Positions 50,701-58,705 of a DNA stretch of 58,705 nucleotides are shown here, piece after piece. Every line of letters starts with the position of its first letter. Within the stretch, counting starts at the first letter, position 1. Source of the DNA: Tritrichomonas foetus. Lineage: Eukaryota > Parabasalia > Tritrichomonadida > Tritrichomonadidae. The stretch is taken from NCBI GenBank assembly GCA_001839685.1, contig MLAK01000605.1:158580-217284 (forward strand). Reading direction: 5' to 3'. Both the position numbers and the translations under genes were made by a program. The notes beneath the pieces are model-generated. The model had not been told where the DNA came from, did not search any database, and saw only the letters and a list, made by a program, of their open reading frames with translations.

Positions 50701-51672
50701 TCTGGTTTCGGTAGAGGTAGCAAATCTTTAACATTATCTGTAAATCCAGGAATGGAAGGATTAAGTGTAAGCAATCTGTCAGTTACACCAACAACAAACA
50801 CAACACGTGTTGATGTATTCAGTGTTGCAAGTGGCCATCTTTATGAACGACTTTTGAAGATTATGATGTTGGCTGTTCGTAGGCGATCTATTTACAATGT
50901 TAAATTCTGGATTATTAAGGCTTTCCTTTCACCACAATTTAAAGCAACGCTTCCAATTATGGCCAAAAAGTATAACTTTTCTTATCAGCTTGTTTCTTAC
51001 AAATGGCCACAATGGCTTTATCCACAATATGAGAAACAAAGAATTATTTGGGGTAATAAGATTCTTTTCCTCGATACAATATTCCCACTTGATCTTGAAC
51101 GTGTAATTTACATTGATTCAGACCAGATTGTTCGTACAGATCTCATTGAGTTAATGAGAATGGACTTTGGTGATGCACCATACGCATTTACACCTTTCTG
51201 TGACTCAAGGACTGAAACAGAGCCATTTAGATTCTGGAAACAAGGATACTGGCTTAATCTCTTGAAAGGAAAGAAATATCACATTTCAGCACTCTTTGCA
51301 ATTGATTTAAGAAGATTTAGACAAATGATGGCAGGTGACTGGCTTAGATATCATTATCAACAACTTGCACCTGATCCAAACTCATTATCAAACCTCGATC
51401 AAGACCTTCCAAACTATGCACAAATCCACATACCAATTTATTCATTACCACAAAATTGGCTATGGTGTGAAACTTGGTGCAGTGATGAAACAATGGATGA
51501 TGCAAAGACGATTGATCTTTGTAACAATCCACTCACTAAGAAGCCTAAGTTATATGTCGCACAAACAATGGTTAAGGAATGGCCAGGCCTCGATGAAGAA
51601 GTGAGAAACATCAGTGCTGGACCTGATGAATATGAAAAATTCTTCTTCCCAGATAAAGAGAACAAAAATTAA
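47725..51672 (+). CDS. UGGT: UDP-glucose:glycoprotein glucosyltransferase (UGGT)
   Basis: A 1,315-residue ER folding sensor that re-glucosylates N-glycans of misfolded glycoproteins so that calreticulin-type lectins can rebind them. A short signal peptide starts the protein. The large N-terminal part (to about 1,000) follows the thioredoxin-like/beta-sandwich UGGT region. The C-terminal GT24 catalytic domain begins near 1,030: LYERLLKIMMLAVRR, VKFWIIKAFLSPQFKATLP, YKWPQWLYPQ, then ILFLDTIFPLDLERVIYIDS with the DSD metal site near 1,129, and LDQDLPNY near 1,224. All are highly conserved. No KDEL-like signal is present at the end (DKENKN), so retention may rely on partners. A TCATT initiator-like site lies just before the ATG. 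Confidence 0.97.
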   Translation: MFCFYLLSLALSTFRPDHAVSLGVVAPWYGVPLLEQVLFFLSDYSEFTATTFLTTVLSDNKADDTDFIWATAKSLIPEDSYTLLKSEIELGYYLPRAEMYRETARTFCGSSLLDLFALSSENAQLDFNSDIPVLPGNTISFDFDLSINKGTNFVYANMHNASVAKIILDMLKSDKSFILRPIGQTDKFGIPMRGYGIEMRPFKYSMEYGVKDTIVLDAAKKQESLEKDQTVSMVKGIPKSYVNVSNISNFGARFCGFLTQNSDKNFPRLLRDITGNMPLFMNEFAEAPIDETSFQNVKMISVDEKATSYLNGRQVPLQYIDAFTILDMINQESNIKNILESKFKASPEAIKHIFSTHLEASQTYLLDYESPNMTFWFNDIENDLRYQEWGTTVNELFTQIPRIRKNLLNVIYLADPSTPNGLTNFVYLHNLVIKEIPIRLGIIPHFSLGNRLSRKVAYAFHHIAKEDPRMAIQFLLKTINYVGIDPKTMTLNKVHEKHFASSYTEIINFLNEQDQTNRDDENEDGTKTFLEWDELHTLYDSKSYESKQITKYNQYYKQAGIGHSMILMNGKPMAMAHGVQNIIYEVQRAHQILASIVHKYHIMDIEHETALTLLRRDFLIVPSFDSGVLYDSVNTLKITEKPLSQQLAFTEFISTIEWNYTDEGRSTSFYMLFSKDEKEIHDFMEFAQHHPHQAPSMFVVNPPMHERLASIFQFDFEKTTLIADGRVFNMKQPITTDLLTVIDTWVDHVISQPLNRTMKKIKYKRTEVMVYMSMVAADWLAEGISRTLLNDRVWDILSSAIYDSNHTERLSWEIIANPFTREFQRVAGIIDYLQDIVNVKMIIIPPSTLQEPMTTYYRNALTEDRAVFTMLNDTTTYSVMADMPDSWIFESMKASVDLDNILLSELNPATHEGTYILTNVKAEGTCETTEGRYTEGAELALFDTNGVRQSDTIVMRTNGYWQLAANPGIWTIDLGGSRSKNIYSMVTKTLIVSGFGRGSKSLTLSVNPGMEGLSVSNLSVTPTTNTTRVDVFSVASGHLYERLLKIMMLAVRRRSIYNVKFWIIKAFLSPQFKATLPIMAKKYNFSYQLVSYKWPQWLYPQYEKQRIIWGNKILFLDTIFPLDLERVIYIDSDQIVRTDLIELMRMDFGDAPYAFTPFCDSRTETEPFRFWKQGYWLNLLKGKKYHISALFAIDLRRFRQMMAGDWLRYHYQQLAPDPNSLSNLDQDLPNYAQIHIPIYSLPQNWLWCETWCSDETMDDAKTIDLCNNPLTKKPKLYVAQTMVKEWPGLDEEVRNISAGPDEYEKFFFPDKENKN

Positions 51673-52060
51673 TTTCTATTGATAAAGCTTGCACTTATAC
51701 ATTTAATTTTTATCTTTCTTGTACTTTATTTTAAGATTTATTTTGATAGTTTTCAAGATGAATTATTCGAAAAGAATTATATTGAGTAAGGGTAAAAAGT
51801 AAAAATGAATCCATCGATGAATCGAGTTGAATTTACATCGAATTCTGAGGATATTTCCCAAATCAGAGAAGAAAAAAGAAGAATAAAATTTTTTTTACAA
51901 AGATGAATATATCAACTCATTTTTTTTGGCTAAGATTTTTATTTATAACAAACAAAACAAACTGGTCACAATTCTATCCAAACATTTCAGAAAAAATATT
52001 AAAAACAAACAAATATTATAAATATATATACATGATATAACCATAATATAACTGCTTCTG
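51673..52060. other. Convergent intergenic, no gene seen
   Basis: AT-rich spacer between the ends of UGGT (plus) and a kinase (minus), with A- and T-runs and no other structure. Confidence 0.5.
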
Positions 52061-53272
52061 TCATATTGGCGTGAGTCTTGATCTGTAAGATTTTGGAATT
52101 CGTGTAAATTTTGTATCGTTCTTTATTTTGTGTGGTGTTCTCTGCTGCTTTCTTGAGCAAATCGACGTTGGTATTGTGATGGATGGAGTGGTTGTAGTTT
52201 TTTTGGGTTTTTGGAAACTTGTGTCATCCAGCTCTTCTGTAGACATTGTGCACATCATCATCAGGTAAGCTGCTGTCCCATCTGTCACTCTTCCTCTCCT
52301 TAACTCAGTGATCACTTTTTCAGGGGCATATCCGAATTTCCTAAGAGCATTAACAGCTGAATAATTCGGCTTCAGAAGGCTTTTTCTTGAAGCAATTTGA
52401 AGGGATTCTTTTGTTGTGAATCTTCTTAAGTCAATCATAGTTTTTAAACTTAAAACAGGCCTAGTATCACTTTGTAACCAATCACTAGTCATTATCTGAT
52501 CAAGTGTCATTCTCTGACTAGGATCTGGGTTTAGCATTCCTTTCAATAAAAATTGAAGGTCTTTTGAAAATACATTAATAAATTGTGGATTTGTTTCAAG
52601 TGATTCAATTTGGTCAATTAACCGTTTTTTATCTTTGTTTTGAAGGTCAAACGGTCGTTTTCCAGCAACCATTGAAAAAAGGCATATGCCAAGTGAAAAA
52701 ATGTCACAACTTTCTGAATAACCGTTCGTATTTTGAATAACTTCTGGTGCTGTGAATCCGGGAGTCCCGACAAAAGTGTGGAAAATGTTGGATTTCATCA
52801 TTGAATTACAAAACCCGAAATCGATGAGTTTGATGTGGTCGTCTGATGTTAGTATCATATTCTGAAGTTTTAAATCGCGATGAACGATCCCCCGGACGTG
52901 ATGGAGGTAAAATATGGCGGAAATTATATCTTTGAAATAGCGGCGGGCCTGGTCTTCTGAAAGGCCCCTCAAATGATTGACCTTATCCAGGAGAGTTCCG
53001 TGGGGAATGAATTCGAGGAAAATATATAATTTGTCATTATAAAACGCATAATTGAAAAGTGACACGATATTTGGGTGATCGAGCTGAAGGAGAGTTGCGA
53101 CTTCTCTTATTGTTCCGATTTTATCGTCGTTCTCGAGTTTTTCAAAATCGATGATTTTTATTGCGACTTCGGAATTGGTCAAAAGATGGACACCGCGATA
53201 GACCTGCGAAAATGCGCCGGTTCCAACCCGGCACTGGATCTCGTACTGGCTTAATGTTGTGTCTTCATGCAT
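52061..53272 (-). CDS. CAMK/AMPK-like Ser/Thr protein kinase with UBA-like segment
   Basis: A 403-residue kinase. The catalytic domain spans about residues 9-267: glycine loop VGTGAFSQVYRG, lysine in VAIKIIDFEK, HRDLKLQN, DFG in LIDFGFCN, and the activation segment FHTFVGTPGFTAPEVI, all intact, so it should be active. YLHHVRGIVHRDLKLQNMIL is the CAMKL (SNF1/MARK/NUAK) form. A helical UBA-like block follows (VNALRKFGYAPEKVITELRR, about 310-345) as in SNF1/MARK kinases, then a basic Ser/Thr-rich tail. Trichomonads have large kinomes, and the pathway cannot be named. AACTTTTT occurs twice just upstream of the start (53283 and 53293). Confidence 0.93.
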   Translation of the reverse strand: MHEDTTLSQYEIQCRVGTGAFSQVYRGVHLLTNSEVAIKIIDFEKLENDDKIGTIREVATLLQLDHPNIVSLFNYAFYNDKLYIFLEFIPHGTLLDKVNHLRGLSEDQARRYFKDIISAIFYLHHVRGIVHRDLKLQNMILTSDDHIKLIDFGFCNSMMKSNIFHTFVGTPGFTAPEVIQNTNGYSESCDIFSLGICLFSMVAGKRPFDLQNKDKKRLIDQIESLETNPQFINVFSKDLQFLLKGMLNPDPSQRMTLDQIMTSDWLQSDTRPVLSLKTMIDLRRFTTKESLQIASRKSLLKPNYSAVNALRKFGYAPEKVITELRRGRVTDGTAAYLMMMCTMSTEELDDTSFQKPKKTTTTPSITIPTSICSRKQQRTPHKIKNDTKFTRIPKSYRSRLTPI

Positions 53273-54453
53273 GAAGAAGTAAAACTTTTTTGAACTTTTT
53301 GAGAAGAGATGAGAATTTTGAATTAATTAATTTTCTAAACAAAATCTTAATCATTTTTTCAGAGAAAAATATCTGTTAATTCTTAATGTTATAGAAAATT
53401 GAATATTCGCAATATTTCAGAAAAAAATTCAAATACGTAAATTTTCAGAAATTTTGCGTGAATTGTGTACAAAAAAAACATAACAGTAATAATAATAACT
53501 GAATATTTTACATCGATTTCAAAGTGATGGGTAAAGACGTTAAGTATCGGAAAAAACCACACCATCTTGTTTTCGATCATGGATATTTCTAATCTGGTTT
53601 CCCTACTAATACCAATAATGCGCATCAATGATTAAAGAACTCCAAGTGAGATTTTTTTTGAGGAAATTCTAAATCATTATTATAGTAAATGTAGTACTAG
53701 TATGTGATAACCGAAAATTTTTAGTAGCTCCATCACAATATAATAGCTATTTGATCATTATTTTTTCTGATAAAATGAATTCAACTAATATTATTATTTA
53801 TGAAATCTGTCATTGACTCAAAAACATCTTCATTCATTTTTGACTTTTATCATTGCAAGGAATAATATAGAAAATCCTAACAAAATGCAAAATTTAAGGA
53901 TTGCCCCATATTCGAATCCATTTCGAAAAATGTGATGACGTCAAGTTTATGAAAATCATAATCATCATCATATTGTTAATTATTAAATGGAAATAAATAA
54001 TTATCAAATAGTTTAGTTGATCATGATCAATTAAATGAAGTCATTTTAAGCATGTTAACATTAATCAATCGGTTTTTAGAAAGGATAAAATGTTGTTTAT
54101 TTATTAAATATAACACAAAAGTGTGGTTATAAGATTTTTTAAGCAATCGTTGTCAATAAATTAAAATTAGACACCTTTGAAGAAAGATATTGTTTTTATA
54201 TTATTTTCACTTCTGAAACAGTCTAAAAAATTATCGGGAAACAGTATCCATACAAACATTTTATGATGAAATATACACACAGTCATTTGAATATTTACAA
54301 AGTCACATATTTCCAACATTAAACATATATATTTGACTGCAAATAGTTATTCTCTTCTTTGTTTTTCCAAATGAAAATGATTTAAAAAATAAGAAGCTAA
54401 AAAATCCCAAATCTGAAAATTTATTAAACTTCTTTGTTGTTTGCTAATGAATT
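53273..54453. other. Long intergenic stretch, no gene supported
   Basis: About 1.2 kb. Promoter-type AACTTTTT pairs lie at 53283-53300. The 79-codon open stretch at 53389-53628 (minus) is hydrophobic and AT-driven and is not accepted. The rest is AT-rich without structure. Confidence 0.45.
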
Positions 54454-55215
54454 TTAATCCCTCTTCTTAAGAATGAAGAAGACAACAACAATGACAATAA
54501 CTATGACTGCAACAACTGCAAAGACAACTCCAATAATGAGACCAATATTTGGACCATCAGATGCTCCTTGTTTGTAACTGAAAAGGTATAAATCAGGAAT
54601 TACTAGTTCATCAGAAGAGAGGGCTTTCACATCAAATATCATTTCTTGAATATTTGGATTCTTGTAGCTGAATCCATGTAACTTGCTTTTGAAACTAAGT
54701 TTCTTGATTTGTTCAGGTGCAATATAACAAGGAATATACTCACCCGATTTATTTAAGTCACCAAAATCAATTGATAATTTGTTAATTTGATTATATAAAA
54801 CTATTGGTGAATTTCCATTGCCAGAACTGACCATTTCAACTGAAACATCTTTAACTGATGCATCATCACTAAATGCTCCAATAGAAAGAGAAGTATCACG
54901 TGTTGTACTAACTAAGGTTCCAGATAATTTTCCTTTTTGAACCAAAATAACCACCTGACTTGACACTGTTACTTGAAGATCATCTAGATTAGCACTATCA
55001 TAGAATTCTATGTATAAATCACCAATTGTTTTTCCTTTGTATTCTTTAGTAATATCAGCCAATGTCGTTGATGTCAGGTCTGAATCGTCGCATGATGGAA
55101 CACAAACTTCCAAGTTTGACACATCAGACAATACACTTTTCGTTGATGATGATGTTTTATTGAAGATTCGTGTGATCTTTGTTGAACTTGTTAACAATAG
55201 AAAGAAACACAACAT
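54454..55215 (-). CDS. Type I membrane protein, probable surface or endomembrane protein of unknown function
   Basis: A 253-residue protein. It has a hydrophobic N-terminus (MLCFFLLLTSSTKI) that could act as a signal peptide, and an extracytoplasmic part of about 200 residues that is Ser/Thr/Asp-rich with many short beta-strand-like segments (LYIEFYDSANLDDLQVTVSS; VVILVQKGKLSGTLV). There is one strong membrane helix near the C-terminus (IGLIIGVVFAVVAVIVIVIV...) and a tiny basic tail, LKKRD. Two cysteines (CVPSC) lie near residue 38. The topology is that of trichomonad surface proteins, but I recognise no family. Confidence 0.8.
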   Translation of the reverse strand: MLCFFLLLTSSTKITRIFNKTSSSTKSVLSDVSNLEVCVPSCDDSDLTSTTLADITKEYKGKTIGDLYIEFYDSANLDDLQVTVSSQVVILVQKGKLSGTLVSTTRDTSLSIGAFSDDASVKDVSVEMVSSGNGNSPIVLYNQINKLSIDFGDLNKSGEYIPCYIAPEQIKKLSFKSKLHGFSYKNPNIQEMIFDVKALSSDELVIPDLYLFSYKQGASDGPNIGLIIGVVFAVVAVIVIVIVVVFFILKKRD

Positions 55216-56150
55216 GTAGACAAATGAAATGAAGTGTGTTGCCTTTATTTTTCATTCAAAATATAATAATGTCCCATATTTTGAATAGTTCAATTGCCCT
55301 TATATTCAATTTGGTAAATTCAGATCACATCATGTTAAAGAATTCATATATTTGGGAGGATTATTTAATCGTAAAAGCCACAAAAACTATGACAATAAAT
55401 GGCCACAATTTATTCTCTTTATTTTTAATATGTATTTAGTTCAATTTAGTAGTCAGACTCTAACACATCATAATATCCACCTATTTTTTCAATAACTGAT
55501 ACAAAGAATTAAAATTTTTTAAAATATTTTTGTCTGTATCTTTTCAACATAAGAATAGAATGATGTATTTTTTTGGGTCCAGAAAACCTTTCTTTTTGAG
55601 ATATATAAATTTTCTAAACTTGAGAAATTGAATACTATGTTTTTCATGTTGGTGAATAATATCGTCATTATATATATTCTCTATCCATTTATTTCATATC
55701 TCAATTTAATATTTTATGGATTGCATTTATATAAGTCAGTTTATCTAATGATACTGAATTTAAAGCTGAGAGTTCTTCATTTTACTTTTTTTAATTAATT
55801 TATTTTAATATCTTGCAATTTTTTTATGACCTAAAATGCTCATTGATACATTTTTTATAAGTTTAGTAAACTAAGGGTAAGAAACATCGAAATTTTCTTT
55901 TTCTCATTTAAGAAAATTTTGAGATACCAAATGATATAATGATCAATTCATGCTAATATTAAATGATTCACAGCTAAAAGAATCAACATATCATTTTATC
56001 CGATAATATTTGATATATAAAATGATACCATTTTTATTTGATCATTTTATCTGATAATTTTGAAACCAAATCTGATCATTTTTTAAAAGTATATCAATTC
56101 ATTTAAAAAACATACACTTAAGAAAAGATATTATATTATAATATAATATA
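55216..56150. other. Convergent-type intergenic, no gene seen
   Basis: About 930 AT-rich bases. Near 56128-56154, next to the stop of the SPX transporter, the sequence becomes a pure A/T palindrome-like run (attatattataatataatatattat). Open stretches have no coding character. Confidence 0.5.
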
Positions 56151-58268
56151 TTATAAGCCATAAGCAAGACCAATTCCAAAATAGACTGACATCACAGACA
56201 CAAAGCATACTGCAGTCACCATCAGACCCCATTTAATCATTTCTGATGGTATCAAATAATTTTTATTATTCGCATCTTGCAAAGAGATCGTACACATGTT
56301 CGGGAATGAGCTAACTGGTAAAATTTGAGATGCTGTTGTTGTCATGCATGCTGCCATAGCATACAACCCTAAATGACCTGAAGTTGCTGCAAATCCACAA
56401 ACAAGTGGAAGCGTGATCATTGATGAAACAGTATGCGTCAGGAAAAAGTCAATTACAAGTACACAAATATTAACAATTAAGATTGTCACCCATAAACTTG
56501 TTCCACCAAGTAATTTCGCCATTAAATCATTGGCAACTTTCATTAAACCAGAATCAGTCACTATTTTACTAAGGGCATTACCACCCATTAATAAGAAAAT
56601 AATATTCCAAGGTAAATCAGCAATTCGTGATGGTGGTAAAATTGTTGAACCATAAAATATTAAAAGTGGTAAGAATCCAACCATTCCAAAATCAGAAAAA
56701 ACTCGATTTCCTCCAAACGGCAAAGAAATCCAAATACCAACAGTTAATACAGAAACAACAGAGACAAGAATTTGACGCCATCCAAAATCAGTTTTCGCTG
56801 CAGGAACAGGCGGAACTGATGAAATGTCCATCTTAAATCTAAGTTGAAGTACTCCCCAACAAGCAATGCAACAAAATAATGAATATGGTAAAGCTGTTGC
56901 GAAAAACTCAGTAAAAGATATTGAAACATCAATACCAGCATTTTTTGCTGCAGTTGCAACAGATTCAACAGTAACAGCGTTTTGTGGTGATGAAAGTGGT
57001 GTCATCATTCCACCTAAGTTTCCACCAACTGCAATAGCAAAAAGGACAGCTTTTGCATAATCTGAACCAGTTGGAATTTGCTTCAATGTTGGAATAACTA
57101 ATGTTACCACAATAGTTGTCGATGTAATATTGGAAATCCACATTGCAATGAAAGCATTTAATATAATTAAAACCAATAAAAAGAATCTTCGATTAACTGA
57201 TGCTTTTTGTAAAACAACAGTTGCTAATCTTTTATCCATTTCAGTTTCACGAAGTGCAGCTGCAATTGTAAAGCCACCAATAGTCAAAAATATTGTTGGA
57301 CTCATCATAGCCTGTTGCATAAGCTTTCCAACAGTTTCATAGTCGTGTCCAGGAAGGACATCACAAATGATTCCGAAGAGGGGAACAGACAGTGATGTAA
57401 GCCATAAAGGAACAGCACCAGATGCCCACATAACCGCAGCAAATGCAACTATTCCTAAACACCTCTGTGCTTTAAAATCAAATTTAGAAGTGAACTGAAC
57501 AAATTGACATGCCAAAAGTAAAATAACAGCAACAATTATTGGAATAATTTTCATTTTAACTGGTGCAAGAAGAAGTTCATTATGACGAAATGTCATTGCT
57601 TCAAATTTCGCTAAAACTGTTGATTGTTTCCAAATTAAAGCGCTTTCAATACTTGCGTGAAGCTCTACGACAATTTCAGGACGTGATTTATCAATTTTTT
57701 CTGCAGAAATGTTTCTTTTAACCATAACGAAAAGATCTTCAAGTTCTCTCATTAGTTTATTAACAGCTGGAAGATTATCAAAATATTCTCTTTGTGTTTC
57801 AAGAAATTCTTGGTAGAGATTTCGTTCTTCAACATGTTTAGCAAATTTTTTCATGATTTTTTGGCTTCCTGTTTTGTTAACTTCGAGAAATGTACGCAGT
57901 TCATATATTTCAAACATTAAGCTGTAAATTCGGGTATGAAATGACTTATCGGCTTCATCTGATCTTTCCTTTGTTTCTAAAAAGTCTTCGATGTCCATTG
58001 TAATGGCATTAATTTTCGTTTCCAATTCGAGATAAGTGTCGATATAAAATGCGATAATTCTGTTGATGTGATTGATAACAGTGTTCTGAAAGGATTCAAT
58101 ACATTCTTTCCTGACGTTTATGATTTCGTTGTCATTCGCTGTAATTTCGCATGTTTCTTGAATCCGAAAAAGTAACTGCTTTATCGTACCTTTGAGTTCG
58201 TTATATGGAATATAGTGATCATACCATTGTTTTGCAGCAACAAATCGAATTTGTCTTCCAAACTTCAT
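56151..58268 (-). CDS. SPX-domain SLC13-family transporter (Pho87/Pho90/Pho91-like, probable phosphate transporter)
   Basis: A 705-residue protein fusing an N-terminal SPX domain with a divalent-anion/Na+ symporter (SLC13/DASS) membrane domain, the layout of the yeast low-affinity phosphate transporters Pho87, Pho90 and Pho91. The SPX part (about 1-190) starts MKFGRQIRFVAAKQWYDHYI with Y-x-x-LK following, and has the basic helix KIMKKFAKHVEERN thought to bind inositol pyrophosphates. From about 235 there are some 11-12 hydrophobic segments, with SLC13-type blocks such as LTIGGFTIAAALRETEMDKR, WISNITSTTIVVTLVIPTL, AIAVGGNLGGMMTPLSSPQN and LLMGGNALSKIVTDSGLM. The location (plasma membrane or acidocalcisome/vacuole) is not determined. 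AACTTTTT motifs lie upstream. Confidence 0.95.
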   Translation of the reverse strand: MKFGRQIRFVAAKQWYDHYIPYNELKGTIKQLLFRIQETCEITANDNEIINVRKECIESFQNTVINHINRIIAFYIDTYLELETKINAITMDIEDFLETKERSDEADKSFHTRIYSLMFEIYELRTFLEVNKTGSQKIMKKFAKHVEERNLYQEFLETQREYFDNLPAVNKLMRELEDLFVMVKRNISAEKIDKSRPEIVVELHASIESALIWKQSTVLAKFEAMTFRHNELLLAPVKMKIIPIIVAVILLLACQFVQFTSKFDFKAQRCLGIVAFAAVMWASGAVPLWLTSLSVPLFGIICDVLPGHDYETVGKLMQQAMMSPTIFLTIGGFTIAAALRETEMDKRLATVVLQKASVNRRFFLLVLIILNAFIAMWISNITSTTIVVTLVIPTLKQIPTGSDYAKAVLFAIAVGGNLGGMMTPLSSPQNAVTVESVATAAKNAGIDVSISFTEFFATALPYSLFCCIACWGVLQLRFKMDISSVPPVPAAKTDFGWRQILVSVVSVLTVGIWISLPFGGNRVFSDFGMVGFLPLLIFYGSTILPPSRIADLPWNIIFLLMGGNALSKIVTDSGLMKVANDLMAKLLGGTSLWVTILIVNICVLVIDFFLTHTVSSMITLPLVCGFAATSGHLGLYAMAACMTTTASQILPVSSFPNMCTISLQDANNKNYLIPSEMIKWGLMVTAVCFVSVMSVYFGIGLAYGL

Positions 58269-58705
58269 CCGATTATTATTTTTTGTAAAATATTTGACTT
58301 TTTGAATATATGTGAATCACTTGGAAACTTTTTGTGATATAATATAAAAGATTTTGTGAAGCTACATCAACTTTTTATGAGTCTGATGATCAAATTTATT
58401 CAGATTTTCACAATTAACTGTAAAATTGTGAAACACCATTTAACTTCTTTTAGAATTTTCTGAATAAGCGTCACTCTTTTGAAGGTCTTTTTATCAGATT
58501 TTATCAGAAAAAATAATAGTGAGATTGCTCGATTTTTGGATAATAGTTCTGGAAATTTTGGCTGCAAAATCAACAAACATAAATTTTATCTCTCATTTTA
58601 ATTATTAAATCATTCATCAAAAATTCATCGGAATTTTCCGATTTTAGTAGTAGACATATAAGTTGTGATAAGTTGCAGCTTCGCTTCAACTTATCCCAAC
58701 TCAAA
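58269..58705. promoter_or_regulatory. Upstream region of the SPX transporter with repeated ACTTTTT motifs
   Basis: GACTTTTTGA near 58296, AACTTTTT at 58326-58333 and at 58369-58376, all within about 110 bases of the start at 58268. Beyond that the sequence is AT-rich to the window edge, with no gene seen. The last 40 bases contain a small inverted pair (gttgcagcttcg / cgcttcaac) of no clear meaning. Confidence 0.4.

Noticed and set aside
53389..53628. 79-codon minus-strand gene
   Set aside because: Hydrophobic, Ile/Phe-rich translation typical of AT-rich noncoding DNA; no motif.
1..58705. tRNA, rRNA or CRISPR array
   Set aside because: No T-loop GGTTCRA with matching stems, no rRNA-like blocks and no spaced direct repeats were seen. 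A tRNA scan program was not available, so an atypical tRNA cannot be excluded.

Overview
The window looks like a gene-dense, intron-poor, AT-rich (roughly 70% A+T by eye) nuclear segment of a trichomonad (Parabasalia). The gene content and style fit Tritrichomonas foetus better than a bacterium or a typical model eukaryote. The evidence is: single-exon eukaryotic genes (Rab, NatA subunit, PP2A B56, UGGT, GRP170, TRIP13/Pch2, SPX transporter); a BspA-like leucine-rich-repeat gene; a trichomonad-type ankyrin protein; a glucokinase of the bacterial-like trichomonad type; very short 5' leaders with TCA(C/T)(A/T) initiator-like motifs; and one spliceosomal intron with GTATGT at the 5' end and CTAACTCACAG at the 3' end. 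The species is inferred, not proven.

Layout. Positions 1-341 hold the 3' end of a repetitive, charged protein. Positions 342-3864 are gene-poor and dominated by a foldback repeat family, including an apparently perfect inverted repeat with 1,110-bp arms and a 22-nt spacer (1509-3750); the only isolated N of the window abuts its outer edge. Then come a small ubiquitin-like-fold protein (3865-4584), a Rab GTPase (5381-5977), a decayed gene remnant (about 6943-7430) and an ABCB half transporter (7780-9642). Next is an intron-containing MAST/IREH1/Rim15-type AGC kinase (10443-13575), followed by a large coiled-coil protein, an ankyrin protein, a Frag1/DRAM-like membrane protein, an old-yellow-enzyme-family flavoprotein, NAA15, an ARL6IP1-like ER protein, a coiled-coil protein, glucokinase, an unrecognised protein with a MITE-like inverted repeat in its promoter, and TRIP13/Pch2. 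Positions 31083-34146 hold a BspA-like LRR pseudogene, followed by a 17-bp minisatellite interrupted by a 279-base gap, a cupin, two small unrecognised proteins, a divergent PP2A B56 subunit and a second member of the ubiquitin-like family. The right third carries an ER quality-control pair (GRP170 and UGGT), a CAMK-like kinase, a type I membrane protein and an SPX-SLC13 phosphate transporter.

How the genes work together. There is no operon logic, and neighbours are mostly unrelated, as expected in a eukaryote. The clearest functional neighbours are GRP170 and UGGT, 295 bp apart on the same strand, both serving ER folding of glycoproteins. Two promoter-type motifs recur before gene starts: AACTTTTT (either orientation) and TATCGT/AACGATA (resembling Myb recognition elements known from Trichomonas).

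The most interesting items are the palindromic foldback family, the 397-nt intron, the two paralogous ubiquitin-like proteins that share a C-terminal signature, the LRR pseudogene whose lesions are nearly all single-base losses, and a GC-rich structured element in front of Pch2. All protein assignments come from reading motifs by eye. No database search was possible.
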